From an uncultured Persicobacter sp. (GTDB lineage Bacteria; Bacteroidota; Bacteroidia; Cytophagales; Cyclobacteriaceae), in the NCBI GenBank assembly GCA_947498325.1, contig CANMKE010000002.1:186001-250000 (forward strand): a DNA stretch of 64,000 nucleotides. The letters are read 5' to 3'. This document shows, in pieces, positions 17,183-26,753 of this stretch. The notes beneath the pieces are model-generated. The model saw only the letters and a list, made by a program, of their open reading frames with translations, made no database searches and was not told where the DNA came from. The position numbers and the translations under genes were made by a program. How positions within the stretch are numbered: the first letter of the stretch is position 1; every line of letters starts with the position of its first letter.

Positions 17183-17653
17183 ATGACAAGATCTTATAGT
17201 AGAAAAATACTGATGCTCCTTTTGGGCTCAGTGGTGTTTTTTGCATGCGATTCGCATAAAAAGCAGGTCATGGAAGAGCTGAAATCGGCGCTGGAGTGTT
17301 ATGGCAATAATCGGCAAGTGGAGGTTTATCATGAGCAGGATTTGTTGGTGGTGAAACTGCTGCCAAAGCAGGGCGAGCCACCAGAACCCGAAGGTATTGT
17401 GCGGCTGACGGTCGGTTTTGTAGACCTGATGGCCAGTAAGATCAATCAGCGGGGGATTCCAAAGGAATATAAAAGTCAGATGGTGGATCAGCTTCAGGTG
17501 CTTCAGAAGGTGCGTTCCGCAGGCTTTGAGCGGCTGGCGTTGGAGTTGCCCTCCGATCAAGGCTACATTCGCAGTGAATGCCCCATAAATGTAACACAGT
17601 TGGTGTCCTCGATAGAGAAAGCAGCGCATACGCCCTCTATTGCCGTAAAGTGA
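17183..17653 (+). CDS. Hypothetical lipoprotein
   Basis: 156 residues with a lipoprotein signal: basic MTRSYSRK, hydrophobic ILMLLLGSV, lipobox VFFAC with Cys22 as the predicted lipidated residue. The mature part is hydrophilic with a central VEVYHEQDLLVVKLLP strand and C-terminal helices. I do not recognise a family. It is short and probably periplasm-facing. It is monocistronic, with a strong bidirectional terminator at 17683. LspA encoded at 10075-10674 would process it. Confidence 0.7.
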   Translation: MTRSYSRKILMLLLGSVVFFACDSHKKQVMEELKSALECYGNNRQVEVYHEQDLLVVKLLPKQGEPPEPEGIVRLTVGFVDLMASKINQRGIPKEYKSQMVDQLQVLQKVRSAGFERLALELPSDQGYIRSECPINVTQLVSSIEKAAHTPSIAVK

Positions 17654-17682
17654 AATTGTATAGGTTGTTGATATAGATTGTA

Positions 17683-17713
17683 AAAAAGGCACTCCATCAT
17701 TGGAGTGCCTTTT
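17683..17713. terminator. Bidirectional terminator
   Basis: AAAAGGCACTCCA / TGGAGTGCCTTTT, a perfect 13-bp stem with a TCAT loop. It lies between the convergent lipoprotein (+) and RND exporter (-) genes. Confidence 0.85.
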
Positions 17714-17757
17714 GACTTTTAAGCTTGGTGCATCTTATCGATACTGATGGAGATGCC

Positions 17758-20169
17758 TTAATTTTCTTCTGGGTCGTCTTTCTTTTTCAGTGCGTCAATA
17801 TCAATTTCTTCATCATCATTTTCATGGTAGAAATCGACTTCGTCAATGAGCAATGGCTCAATATCACGGCTCTTTTTCCCTTTGTCAAAAACCATCAACA
17901 ATGAAGGCAGGATGATCAGGTTGGTGAACATAGCACACAACAGGGTTAATGAGGTGAGCAAACCAAGGGCTTTTGTTCCGCCAAATTCCGAGAATCCGAA
18001 AATGATAAAGCCGAAGAACAGTACAATCGAGGTGTACATCATACTTGCGCCCACTTCATGAATCGACCTACTGATCGCCTTGGGGACGAAGAAATTATCT
18101 TCCATTAAATCCTGTCGGTATTTGGCCAGGTAGTGAATGGAGTCATCGACAGATATACCAAAGGCAATACTGAATACCAATGCTGTACTTGGCTTTAATG
18201 CGACACCGACAAAGCCCATGATTCCTGCGGTAATCAGCAGTGGAATCATGTTCGGGATCAGGGAAATCAGGATAATTCTGAAACGGCCAAAAAGCACTGC
18301 CATGATGATCGAGATGATCACGAAAGCCAAAAGCATGGAGGTTTTCAGGTTATTGATCAGGAAGCTGTTCCCTTTAACAAACAGTAAGGTTGTGCCCGTA
18401 GGGGTAACCGTAATTTTGCTGTTATTGCCAAAAATCTCTTCTACATTGGGCTTCACAACATTGTCCACCAGCTCATGCAACTCATGGGAACCAATATCAG
18501 CAACCTTAAAGGAAATCCTCATTTTTCGACCATCTTCGGTAACAAAGCTGTTCAGAAAACCAGAGTTGTCGTCCTGCCCTTTAAAATAGCGAAGGATGAA
18601 ATTTTTATCGCGGTTGGGGAGTCCGTAGTAATCGGGATTACCATTATAGAATGACTGCCGAGCCATTTTGATAAACTCTACAATAGAGATTGGGTGCGAG
18701 ATATGTGGATCTTTTTCCAGTGCCCGTTCCAGTTGATCTACTTTTTTCCAGATCGACTCCTTCATCACACCTTTCTTTTTACCAGTGTCTACCACAATTT
18801 CAAGGGGCATAATACCAGCAAAGTTGTCCTCTAGCCAGCGCAACCCTTGTTTGACTTCACTGTGTTCTGGCACATCATCTACCATAAATGAAACAGCCTT
18901 GATTTTATATAGACCAATCGAAGAAATGATGATCAGTACAGCACCAACACCCAAAACGGTATAGCGGTGGCGATGCACGAGCAGGTCGATGGTGTCGAGC
19001 ACTTTGTTCAGCCCCTTTTTATTCAGGTGGCCGAGTCTTTTGAGTTCAGGTTTTGGCAGGTAACTGAATACCGCAGGGATGAATATGATGCTGACAAAGA
19101 AGGTCGCCACGATGTTAATACTCGCAACAGTACCGAATTCTTTCAGCATCTGAATATCAGTAAAAGATAATACACCGAAACCGACCGCGGTGGTGAAGTT
19201 GGTCAGGAAGGTGACGACCCCAATTTTACCGATCACGGCCTGAAGGGCTTTGTATTTATTGCCTGTGCGCTGAATTTCCTGATGGTACTTGTTCAGCAGG
19301 TAAATACTGTTCGGAATCCCGATGACGACAATAATCGGTGGGATAACACCTGTCAGGATAGTGATTTTATAGCCCAGGATCCCGAGGGTTCCTGTTACCC
19401 ATACCACGATCACGCCAATCATGATCATTGGGAACAATACAGCATCCCAGGATCGGAAGAAGTAGAGCATGATGAGCGCCGTAACAAGTACGGAGAGAAT
19501 CAGGAACATGACCATCTCGCGCTGAACGAGGCGGGCATTCTCTGTTCTTACAAAGGGTAATCCAGCATAATGCAGCTTGACGCCCGTGGCTTCGGAGAAC
19601 TGGTCGCAAGCCATGCGGATATCATCCATGAGCTGAAACCTTTTCTTCGAGTTCAGGATGTCTTTATTGATGGTCAGGATCAACAGGTTTGCCCCGTTCT
19701 TGAGGTTGATCATCTGGCCAGTGTATAGTTTTTCGTGCGCTACGATGCCGAGCAGGCTATCGAGTTGCGGCTGAGTTTGTGGGAAATTCTCAAAGATTTT
19801 CCGCGCTTCAAATTTTTTCTCTTTGGTATTTTTTACCAACTGAATCATCCGCGGGATAGACATTACTTCATTGACTCCCCGAATTTTATTGAGCTCTTCA
19901 CCGAGGTATTTTAATCGGCGAAAATTTTCCAATTGATAAACAGCACTGTCTTTCATTCCGATGGCCAGCAAATTGCCGTCCTCTCCGAAGTCCTGTTTGA
20001 ATTGTTGAAAATGAACCATTTCTGGGTCAGTCAGGGGCACCGTGCTACCAAAATTGTAGCTCATTTCGATGTCTTTCCCTTTATAGTACATAAAGACCGT
20101 GATCACCCCGATCACCATGATCAGCGCAAGCCGATACCTAAGTACAAATTGGGCAAAGCGATTCCACAT
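17758..20169 (-). CDS. RND-superfamily exporter (MMPL / HAE3 type)
   Basis: 803 residues with the RND layout of two repeats. Each has one TM helix, a large periplasmic loop, then five TM helices. The first TM is residues 13-28. The first helical bundle is around residues 215-385 (sterol-sensing-like GVIPPIIVVIGIPNSIYLLNKY, with the N-x-x-Y-L-L-N pattern). The second repeat starts near residue 400, and its bundle includes SIAFGISVDDSIHYLAKYRQD, the charged TM4-type motif of proton-coupled RND proteins. The tail after ~760 is acidic and cytoplasmic. HAE3/MMPL members export hydrophobic molecules such as lipids or hopanoids; the substrate here is unknown. No membrane-fusion or TolC partner is adjacent. 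Confidence 0.9.
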   Translation of the reverse strand: MWNRFAQFVLRYRLALIMVIGVITVFMYYKGKDIEMSYNFGSTVPLTDPEMVHFQQFKQDFGEDGNLLAIGMKDSAVYQLENFRRLKYLGEELNKIRGVNEVMSIPRMIQLVKNTKEKKFEARKIFENFPQTQPQLDSLLGIVAHEKLYTGQMINLKNGANLLILTINKDILNSKKRFQLMDDIRMACDQFSEATGVKLHYAGLPFVRTENARLVQREMVMFLILSVLVTALIMLYFFRSWDAVLFPMIMIGVIVVWVTGTLGILGYKITILTGVIPPIIVVIGIPNSIYLLNKYHQEIQRTGNKYKALQAVIGKIGVVTFLTNFTTAVGFGVLSFTDIQMLKEFGTVASINIVATFFVSIIFIPAVFSYLPKPELKRLGHLNKKGLNKVLDTIDLLVHRHRYTVLGVGAVLIIISSIGLYKIKAVSFMVDDVPEHSEVKQGLRWLEDNFAGIMPLEIVVDTGKKKGVMKESIWKKVDQLERALEKDPHISHPISIVEFIKMARQSFYNGNPDYYGLPNRDKNFILRYFKGQDDNSGFLNSFVTEDGRKMRISFKVADIGSHELHELVDNVVKPNVEEIFGNNSKITVTPTGTTLLFVKGNSFLINNLKTSMLLAFVIISIIMAVLFGRFRIILISLIPNMIPLLITAGIMGFVGVALKPSTALVFSIAFGISVDDSIHYLAKYRQDLMEDNFFVPKAISRSIHEVGASMMYTSIVLFFGFIIFGFSEFGGTKALGLLTSLTLLCAMFTNLIILPSLLMVFDKGKKSRDIEPLLIDEVDFYHENDDEEIDIDALKKKDDPEEN

Positions 20170-20427
20170 TGTTGAAAAAAGATATAATTAATGATTTATG
20201 ATTAAAAACAGCGGTAGCTGTTTAAGGAGTGCATGGGCAGGACAAGCCTACTGTCGTAGCGTACACAAATGTAAGGAAATTTGCCACAGTTCATAACCCG
20301 AAAGCGTTCCGTTTGGGTCGAAATAGGACAATACAAAGATGGCTAACCTTGGAATGTTGCCAAAAAGTTTGATTTCCACAAGATTCTTACTTATATTCAA
20401 TATATACCAAACCACTTAACTATACTC

Positions 20428-20643
20428 ATGGGACTAACTATTCTTGCCAAGCGCATGATTATTGTGTCGCTGATGCCACCCTTGTTATGGTGCCTTGATT
20501 TCGCTTGCGATCATGGCAGTCAGGTTGCAGGTATCATTAGCAGTGGAGCAGTGATTTTGTTCATAGGCTTGCTCCTATTTTTTGTGCATTCGATTCGCTT
20601 AGAAGAGGAATCTGATGCCAAGCGGTACAGACGTACATCCTGA
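20428..20643 (+). CDS. Small two-helix membrane protein, unknown
   Basis: 71 residues: two hydrophobic segments (about 7-25 and 33-52) and a charged C-terminal tail (RLEEESDAKRYRRTS). A hairpin terminator at 20662-20696 directly follows the stop, which supports a real transcription unit, though that hairpin could equally serve the convergent hemerythrin gene. No family was recognised. It lies 258 bp from the divergent RND exporter. Confidence 0.5.
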   Translation: MGLTILAKRMIIVSLMPPLLWCLDFACDHGSQVAGIISSGAVILFIGLLLFFVHSIRLEEESDAKRYRRTS

Positions 20644-20661
20644 GATTTTTTAAACAGGATG

Positions 20662-20696
20662 AAAAGAGGTAGCCCTTTAAGCGTTACCTCTTTTTT
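20662..20696. terminator. Bidirectional terminator
   Basis: AAAAGAGGTA pairs with TACCTCTTTT across a 14-nt loop, followed by a T run. It lies between convergent genes ending at 20643 (+) and 20722 (-). Confidence 0.7.
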
Positions 20697-20721
20697 ATGC
20701 GCTGAAGATTCATCCGCAGGT

Positions 20722-21210
20722 TTATTTTTTCCAGAAAGGGTTGGGGAAATTGTCGCAACCGTTGGTCTTGTGGCTAAGGGCATGGCCTATGGCTTCAAGT
20801 TGCTGATCGCTGAGGTGCTCCTGAAGAAAAGGGAATAATTGTCGTTCCTCGAAGCGGATGTGTTGATTGAGCTTCTCGCTGAATGCCCTGGCGATTTTTT
20901 CAAAATCGGGACTGTCGGTACCAAGCTGGCGAATGTATTCGCGGATGGCTTTATGGTCTTCCGTAAAATGAACGATCAGTTCATGCTGAGGGTCCACTAC
21001 AGAAAGAAAGCAGCCTTCCTCTTCTTTAAAATGGTTTTTCATCACACTTTCCCAATGGTGAAGAATATATTGTTGCATGATTTTATGGTCGACTTTTGTT
21101 ATGTACTTCTTGATGCGTAGGGCAAAAACGAGCGAATCGTGATGGTCGTGGGAAAGTGGAACGAGGTTAGGGTGGCGCTTCAGAGGGGGATTGGATGGTT
21201 TTTGTGGCAT
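20722..21210 (-). CDS. Hemerythrin HHE cation-binding domain protein
   Basis: 162 residues forming the four-helix HHE fold. Predicted di-iron ligands: His in LSHDHHDSL (helix 1), His in ILHHWE (helix 2), the HFKEEEGCF Glu/His cluster, HFTEDHKAIREYI (helix 3) and HIRFEERQLFPFLQEHL (helix 4, the H-xxxE-ERxLFP signature). Bacterial HHE proteins bind O2 or NO or manage iron. The specific role cannot be told from sequence. It is soluble, monocistronic, and ATG 21210 gives a short basic N-terminal extension. Confidence 0.88.
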   Translation of the reverse strand: MPQKPSNPPLKRHPNLVPLSHDHHDSLVFALRIKKYITKVDHKIMQQYILHHWESVMKNHFKEEEGCFLSVVDPQHELIVHFTEDHKAIREYIRQLGTDSPDFEKIARAFSEKLNQHIRFEERQLFPFLQEHLSDQQLEAIGHALSHKTNGCDNFPNPFWKK

Positions 21211-21518
21211 GGGAGTAGGTTTTTGTTACTGTGGTACAAACAGTAAGTTAATGTTAATCCACAGCGTTTTACTTAATCACTGTATCTGCCCCAATTAGTT
21301 CCATATTGAATGAATTAGGTACACACACAGGTGTATCCGTACAGCTATGAAGGGGTATTTAAACGATAAGAATCAGGGTGTGTACCCGCCCAAAAGTTGT
21401 GATTGCTATGATTAATATGATGGAATATAATCAATATTTGTCAATCGATTTATTGGAGCATAAAAAAAGCAAGACTTCGGAAGCCTTGCTTTTTGTATAT
21501 GCTGAAAATATCTTCGAA
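21211..21518. other. Intergenic region hemerythrin / asnS terminator
   Basis: 308 bp between two minus-strand genes. It contains the asnS terminator at its right edge. It also has a separated 9-bp inverted repeat, GGTACACAC at 21318-21326 and GTGTGTACC at 21378-21386, arms 51 bp apart, which may be an operator pair for the hemerythrin gene. No ORF. Confidence 0.4.
21463..21494 (-). terminator. Terminator of asnS
   Basis: AAAAAGCAAG / CTTGCTTTTT with an inner CTTCGGAAG stem carrying a UUCGG-like loop, 25 bp beyond the asnS stop codon. Confidence 0.8.
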
Positions 21519-22979
21519 TTAAAATTCTGCTGAACCTGGGAAACGTGGGAAAGGAATCACGTCACGGATGTTGGTCATGCCTGTTACAAACAGGATCAAA
21601 CGCTCAAAGCCCAAACCGAAACCTGCGTGTGGCGCTGTTCCGAATTTACGGGTATCCAAGTACCACCAAACGTGCTCCTCAGGAATGCCCATCGCTTTTA
21701 CTTTCTCTACCAATACTTCATAACGTTCTTCACGCTGCGAACCGCCAACGATCTCACCAATGCCAGGGAACAGAATGTCCATTGCAGCAACCGTTTTACC
21801 GTCTTCATTCAAACGCATATAGAATGCCTTGATATTGGCTGGGTAATCCGTAAGGATAACAGGCTTCTTGAAGTGTTTTTCCACCAAGAAACGCTCGTGC
21901 TCCGACTGCAAGTCAGCACCCCACTCTTCGATCTTGTACTGGAAGCGACCTTTTTTGTTCGGCTTCGAGTTTTTCAAAATATCGATAGCCTCTGTATAGG
22001 TCAAACGCTGGAAGTCGTTATTTGCTACAAACTCCAAACGCTCAATCAAGTTCATTTCGTTCTTTTTATCGGCAGGCAGGTTTTTCTCTTCCTGCAACGC
22101 ACGATCTTTCAAGAACTCCAAGTCCTCGCGGCAATTGTCCAAAGCATACTTGGCCAAGAATTTCAAGAAATCTTCCGCCAGGTCCATATTGTCTTCCAAA
22201 TCATTGAAAGCCACCTCAGGCTCAATCATCCAGAACTCTGCCAAGTGGCGAGTAGTATTTGAATTCTCGGCACGGAAAGTTGGGCCGAAAGTATAAACTT
22301 CACCCAGTGCCATTGCCCCAAGTTCTGCCTCCAACTGCCCAGAAACGGTCAGGTTGGTTTCTTTTCCGAAGAAATCTTGTTTGTAGTCGATTTCCCCATC
22401 TTCGGTGGTTGGAAGATTCTTCTGATCCAAAGTGGTTACACGGAACATCTCTCCAGCACCTTCGGCATCCGAACCTGTAATGATCGGCGTATGCACGTTC
22501 ACAAACCCTTTTTGGTTGAAGAATTGGTGAACAGCGAAGATCATCGCATGGCGTACACGCATAATGGCGCCAAAAGTATTGGAACGCGGACGCAAGTGAG
22601 CGATCTCACGCATGAACTCCAAGGAGTGTCGTTTTGGCTGTAATGGATATGATTCAGGGTCTGCTTCTCCTAATACCTCAATGGCAGAAGCGACCAACTC
22701 TACTTTTTGACCTGCCCCTTGTGAAGCTACTAATTTACCTTCTGCGGAAATACAGGCACCTGTGCTGATGCGCTTAAGAATATCCTCAGTGATATTATTA
22801 GGGTCAGCAACAATCTGAAGGTTTGCAAGACACGATCCGTCGTTAAGGGCGATGAATGAAACGCTTTTATTGCCACGTTTTGTTCGTACCCATCCTTTAA
22901 CGCGAACGTCCACATCTACCTGCTCACCACGAAGCAGGGATTTTATTTTAGTCCTTTTTGATTCTGCCACTTTACACAA
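21519..22979 (-). CDS. asnS: Asparaginyl-tRNA synthetase
   Basis: 486-residue class IIb synthetase. An N-terminal OB-fold ([20 protein letters not shown]) binds the anticodon. The catalytic core follows with motif 2 [20 protein letters not shown] and motif 3 [13 protein letters not shown], ending [13 protein letters not shown]. The [11 protein letters not shown] context and the final motif separate AsnRS from AspRS. A direct asnS suggests that at least part of Asn-tRNA is made without the transamidation route. The length is normal for the phylum. Expression is probably from the AT-rich 500-bp divergent region shared with rpoN. Confidence 0.97.
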   Translation of the reverse strand: MCKVAESKRTKIKSLLRGEQVDVDVRVKGWVRTKRGNKSVSFIALNDGSCLANLQIVADPNNITEDILKRISTGACISAEGKLVASQGAGQKVELVASAIEVLGEADPESYPLQPKRHSLEFMREIAHLRPRSNTFGAIMRVRHAMIFAVHQFFNQKGFVNVHTPIITGSDAEGAGEMFRVTTLDQKNLPTTEDGEIDYKQDFFGKETNLTVSGQLEAELGAMALGEVYTFGPTFRAENSNTTRHLAEFWMIEPEVAFNDLEDNMDLAEDFLKFLAKYALDNCREDLEFLKDRALQEEKNLPADKKNEMNLIERLEFVANNDFQRLTYTEAIDILKNSKPNKKGRFQYKIEEWGADLQSEHERFLVEKHFKKPVILTDYPANIKAFYMRLNEDGKTVAAMDILFPGIGEIVGGSQREERYEVLVEKVKAMGIPEEHVWWYLDTRKFGTAPHAGFGLGFERLILFVTGMTNIRDVIPFPRFPGSAEF

Positions 22980-23479
22980 AGTTTATTCGTTCAAATTACA
23001 TGATTTGCTCGCTTATACTCACCGCAAACCAATGAACAAAAGAAATACTTTCAATGCGTTTTATCAATCAGATAGCTTGATATTTTGCCGATTTGTAAGA
23101 AAGATCAATGAAATCGGGTGATAAATTCTTCTTCAGGATAAATTTTCCAAGAATTAATTTGATATCAAACACCATGGCAGGCAGCCCTTTACCGTCGTTA
23201 ATGTAAAAAAGGTGTAATATTTAAAAGCGAAATGAGGTGAAAATCAAGGGTTGTCGGCCACTTATCAAAAATCTCACCAAAATTGAGCCGTCAGTTTTTT
23301 TTCATCATAAATACTGAACTTTTAGAGGCTCTTGTGTGTATAAATAGGTATCAAAGGTAAAAAACCGATTAGAAAACATCGAGATTTTATTTAAATTGAA
23401 TAAAAATATGAGGGTGGATGCACGCCTTAACAAAAATCTTGCCTTAATTTGATTACTTGAGGTAAAACCATAGACGAAT
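22980..23479. other. Divergent intergenic region asnS / rpoN
   Basis: 500 bp, AT-rich, no convincing ORF on either strand. It holds both promoters by necessity, but no clear TTTG...TAnnTTTG pair was seen. The stretch 23141-23230 has a short GC-richer patch of unknown meaning. Confidence 0.4.
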
Positions 23480-24928
23480 ATGCAAAAATTAGGACTAACG
23501 CAATCGTTATCACAGAAGCTATCTCCGCAACAAATCCAGTTTATTAAGTTGTTGCAGGTGCCGACAGCAGAGCTCGAAGCTCGTGTGGAAGAGGAATTGG
23601 AGGCGAATCCAGCTTTGGAAGAGGGTCGCGATGAAGCCGATGAACTTTATGCGCAGGACGACTATGAAGCACCTGAAAGCGGCGACGAATATATGGACAA
23701 TGAAATCAGTGTGGAGGAATACCTTCATGATGATTTCAGTGGTTATAAAATGTATGGCGATGGCAATGGCGACGAAGAGGATAAGGATATCCCGATCTCT
23801 TCGATGACCACCCTTCAGGAGCAACTGAAAGATCAGCTGAGCTTTTTGAGGCTTTCGGATCATCAGCGGCTTTTGGGCGAACAGCTCATTGGCAGTATAG
23901 AAAATGACGGCTACATTCGTCGTGATCTGGAGATGATTGTGAATGATTTGGCCTTCTCAAGAAATATCGAAACCTCCCTTGAAGAACTCGAGGAAGTTTT
24001 GGTACAGATTCAGTCCTTTGACCCTGCCGGCATTGCGGCGCGGGATCTTCAGGAATGTCTGTTGATTCAGCTTAAAAGAAGACAGGAGCCTGATGAGGCC
24101 ACACAGGACGCCATCCGTATTATTGAAGAATCCTTCAATGATTTTACCAAAAAGCATTACGAGAAAATTATGCGACGGCTGAACATCAAGGAGGAAGATC
24201 GCCTTCGTGATGCCATGGAGACCATCGTGCGGTTGAATCCCAAGCCAGGCGGTATTACCGATGGGCTGGTGAAGAACCAATACCTGATTCCCGATTTTAT
24301 CCTGACCAACGACAACGGTAAGCTTGACCTGACGCTGAATTCCAAAAATGCCCCTGACCTGAAGGTGAGTCGTTCGTATGCTGAAATGATGGACGCCTAC
24401 GATAAGAGCGATAAGAAGGACAAGAAACTCCGCGATACGGTGATGTTTGTGAAGCAGAAACTTGATGCGGCCAAGTGGTTTATTGATGCCATTCGCCAAC
24501 GACAAGAAACGCTCCTGAACACCATGGGCTGCATTATGGTTCATCAGCATGATTTTTTCCTGACGGGTGATGAGGCAAAACTCAGACCAATGATCCTGAA
24601 AGATATTGCCGATAAGATTGAAATGGATATCTCGACAGTTTCGCGTGTTGCCAACAGTAAGGCTATTCAGACAGAGTTTGGCATTTTCCCACTGAAGTAT
24701 TTCTTCTCCGAAGGGATCACGACAGATACCGGTGAGGATGTTTCGAGCCGTGAGGTGAAGCATGTACTCAAAGGGATGATTGAAAAAGAAGATAAAAAGA
24801 AACCGCTTTCTGATGACAAGCTGGAGAAGCTGTTGAAAGAGCGTGGTTACAAAATTGCCCGACGTACAGTGGCAAAATATCGGGAGCAGTTGAATATTCC
24901 TGTTGCACGACTCCGCAAGCAGTTGTAA
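23480..24928 (+). CDS. rpoN: RNA polymerase sigma-54 factor
   Basis: 482 residues. Region I is Gln/Leu-rich (LGLTQSLSQKLSPQQIQFIKLLQ) and interacts with the AAA+ activator. Region II is acidic (residues ~45-115). The core-binding region has SFDPAGIAARDLQECL. The DNA-binding part has DKIEMDISTVSRVANSK and the C-terminal RpoN box ARRTVAKYRE (residues ~457-466), which reads the -24 element. No enhancer-binding protein lies in this window, so its regulon cannot be guessed. The C-terminal codons overlap or abut the next membrane gene. Confidence 0.97.
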   Translation: MQKLGLTQSLSQKLSPQQIQFIKLLQVPTAELEARVEEELEANPALEEGRDEADELYAQDDYEAPESGDEYMDNEISVEEYLHDDFSGYKMYGDGNGDEEDKDIPISSMTTLQEQLKDQLSFLRLSDHQRLLGEQLIGSIENDGYIRRDLEMIVNDLAFSRNIETSLEELEEVLVQIQSFDPAGIAARDLQECLLIQLKRRQEPDEATQDAIRIIEESFNDFTKKHYEKIMRRLNIKEEDRLRDAMETIVRLNPKPGGITDGLVKNQYLIPDFILTNDNGKLDLTLNSKNAPDLKVSRSYAEMMDAYDKSDKKDKKLRDTVMFVKQKLDAAKWFIDAIRQRQETLLNTMGCIMVHQHDFFLTGDEAKLRPMILKDIADKIEMDISTVSRVANSKAIQTEFGIFPLKYFFSEGITTDTGEDVSSREVKHVLKGMIEKEDKKKPLSDDKLEKLLKERGYKIARRTVAKYREQLNIPVARLRKQL

Positions 24929-25040
24929 TTTAACGCCTCAAATTATAGATGAATACCCTACTCGCTTTCTTTCTACTTTCGTTGATGAAGGGAAAGAAAG
25001 CGATTTATTTTTATTAAGAAAGCAAATCTTGTTGTACCAA

Positions 25041-25703
25041 GTGGACACTCTGCCAAACAGTAAGCCTAAAGGCATTTCGATAGCGCACCTTTTTGCGCAA
25101 TTTATTTCTATATTGACTCACCCGCTATTGATGTGTACCTATTTTACGGCGATTGTCATTCGGTATTACCCATTTTTAGTGGAACTCCCTCCGCAGGTTT
25201 TGAACATTAAATTTGTCGGGATCATCTTTGTCATTACTTTCCTGTTGCCATTGGCCGCCATTATCGTCATGAAGTGGTCACGAAAACTGGTCAAGGCTTT
25301 ACAAATGGAAAGCAAGGAAGAACGGGTTATGCCCTTTTTCTTCATGACCCTGTTTTATGGCCTGACCGTCTATATGCTCAACAGCCAATGGGGGCTTTCA
25401 GGTGCTTTTTGGCTCTCAATCGTGATGATGGCCATCCTGCTACTATTATTGTCCTGCATCACGATTTTTTTCAAAATCAGTGCACACAGTGCTGGATGGG
25501 GTGGTTTGCTCGGTTTTATCTTCACCTTTCAGTACATTACCCCTGCAGTGGGCGGATTGCATGCCCTCATTTTTATTTTCCTGTGTACAGGCCTTGCCAT
25601 GACGGCACGGTTATTTCTTGGGGCGCACAGTCCAAAGGAAATTTACAGTGGCTGGCTGTTAGGCTTCATTGTATGTGCTGGCGGAGTGATGGTCTTCATT
25701 TAG
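25041..25703 (+). CDS. PAP2-like integral membrane protein
   Basis: About 220 residues with six hydrophobic helices. The C-terminal part TARLFLGAHSPKEIYSGWLLGF matches motif 3 of PAP2 phosphatases (S/A-R-x5-G-x-H). Motif 1 (KX6RP) and motif 2 (PSGH) are degenerate: KEERVMPF and SAHSAG. A divergent or inactive lipid-phosphatase-like protein fits best. The start is uncertain because there is no ATG before the first helix. Candidates are TTG 24903 (overlapping rpoN by 26 bp), TTG 25029/25032 and GTG 25041. GTG 25041 puts the start just before the first conserved segment. The gene is close behind rpoN and convergent with the GH57 gene, overlapping its 3' end by 45 bp. Confidence 0.7.
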   Translation: MDTLPNSKPKGISIAHLFAQFISILTHPLLMCTYFTAIVIRYYPFLVELPPQVLNIKFVGIIFVITFLLPLAAIIVMKWSRKLVKALQMESKEERVMPFFFMTLFYGLTVYMLNSQWGLSGAFWLSIVMMAILLLLLSCITIFFKISAHSAGWGGLLGFIFTFQYITPAVGGLHALIFIFLCTGLAMTARLFLGAHSPKEIYSGWLLGFIVCAGGVMVFI

Positions 25704-26753
25704 CAGGTGTTCACTCATCAGGTTGTTCAGGTTGGCAAAATAGCGGTGGCGCTTTGGTTCCGTTTCTGCAAGTGCCAAAAAGCGGTCAATAGCCTGTAGG
25801 TAAAGCTGCTGTTGCGAAGAGGGTGCTTTCATGTAAACCAAATCCATGCAGGCATGCTGCATATTGTTAGGCTGAAGGAGCTTCGGTAAAATATGCATAT
25901 CTCCCCAAATATTCGGAAGGCTGTCGGTGAAAGAACTTTGAATGGTTTTTACTGAAAACAGATCGTCCCATACGAATCGCTCATCAGTATTAACCGCCTC
26001 GATCAGGTGAAAAATGCTGCGGGATTTCTGGGTGTCGTTAAAAGCCTGACCATCCAAAAATAAATGGATGCCCTCCCCTTCCTCTTGCGCCATAAAGTCA
26101 ATAAAACCTGCCGTGCCCGTTTTTTCAAGCAAAGTACTGCTTTGGTAATTTACCTGATGCGATATGCCTGCATTCGAGGCCAGCAGGTGTAAATTTTCAA
26201 GTCCACATTCATGGAACTGATTGTTCGGATAGCTGAGGCCAGCCGTTAATATCTGCTGAATACCCAGCTCCCGAAGGGTGGGAAGCATTTCTTCCTGAAA
26301 AAGCTGTGCAGGCCCGCAATAAGTATTGGCACTGACGTGGAACAGCGATTTTATCAGTTGCTGATGTTTGATGACCTGCGCACGGAGCTCTTCCGCAGAA
26401 AGTAAGTAGGTCAGTCCGAAATAATACGGCCCTGTGGTGAGGGTTACTGCCTGAGCTTCCACCGCCAGTTTTAATGCACTGATCGCTTCAGGGCACCATT
26501 GCTGCCATTGTTCGAGCGTTATTCCAGAGACGTTTAATGCGATATGAAAAGCACCACTTTCTTTCAGCAGTTTGATTTGCTGAAAAAACCACTGCCCGTC
26601 ATTTTTCCACCATGTTTTCAGATGCTGTTCAGCCTGCGCCTCCTCAAAGATTTTGGCTGATTTTCCCCAGGTGAAAAAGTTGCTTTCACGGAGAGGAAGT
26701 GGTTGGTGAATTTGCCAGTGGAGGACGATCTTTTTGGGTGCTTCAAAGTACAT
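25659..26753 (-). CDS. GH57-family alpha-amylase-like protein
   Basis: About 364 residues from ATG 26753; a longer open frame reaches 26834 but that part lies inside the upstream gene. The N terminus KIVLHWQIHQPLPLR has the HxHQP motif that begins GH57 alpha-amylases and 4-alpha-glucanotransferases. TGPYYFGLTYLLSAEEL and AQLFQEEMLPTLRELGI match the later GH57 blocks. It probably acts on alpha-1,4-glucan in the cytoplasm (no signal peptide). It overlaps the stop of the GT4 gene by 11 bp, implying translational coupling. The same GT4-GH57 pair exists in Bacteroides next to a glycogen-debranching gene, so glycogen metabolism is the likely role. The debranching gene is not here. Confidence 0.82.
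   Translation of the reverse strand: MYFEAPKKIVLHWQIHQPLPLRESNFFTWGKSAKIFEEAQAEQHLKTWWKNDGQWFFQQIKLLKESGAFHIALNVSGITLEQWQQWCPEAISALKLAVEAQAVTLTTGPYYFGLTYLLSAEELRAQVIKHQQLIKSLFHVSANTYCGPAQLFQEEMLPTLRELGIQQILTAGLSYPNNQFHECGLENLHLLASNAGISHQVNYQSSTLLEKTGTAGFIDFMAQEEGEGIHLFLDGQAFNDTQKSRSIFHLIEAVNTDERFVWDDLFSVKTIQSSFTDSLPNIWGDMHILPKLLQPNNMQHACMDLVYMKAPSSQQQLYLQAIDRFLALAETEPKRHRYFANLNNLMSEHLLNEDHHSASTYNEA

Noticed and set aside
21627-22262. Plus-strand open frame of 211 codons
   Set aside because: Antisense to asnS, which is certain from its class II motifs.
23957-24763. Minus-strand open frame of 268 codons
   Set aside because: Antisense to rpoN; no recognisable domain, and rpoN motifs fully explain the sequence.
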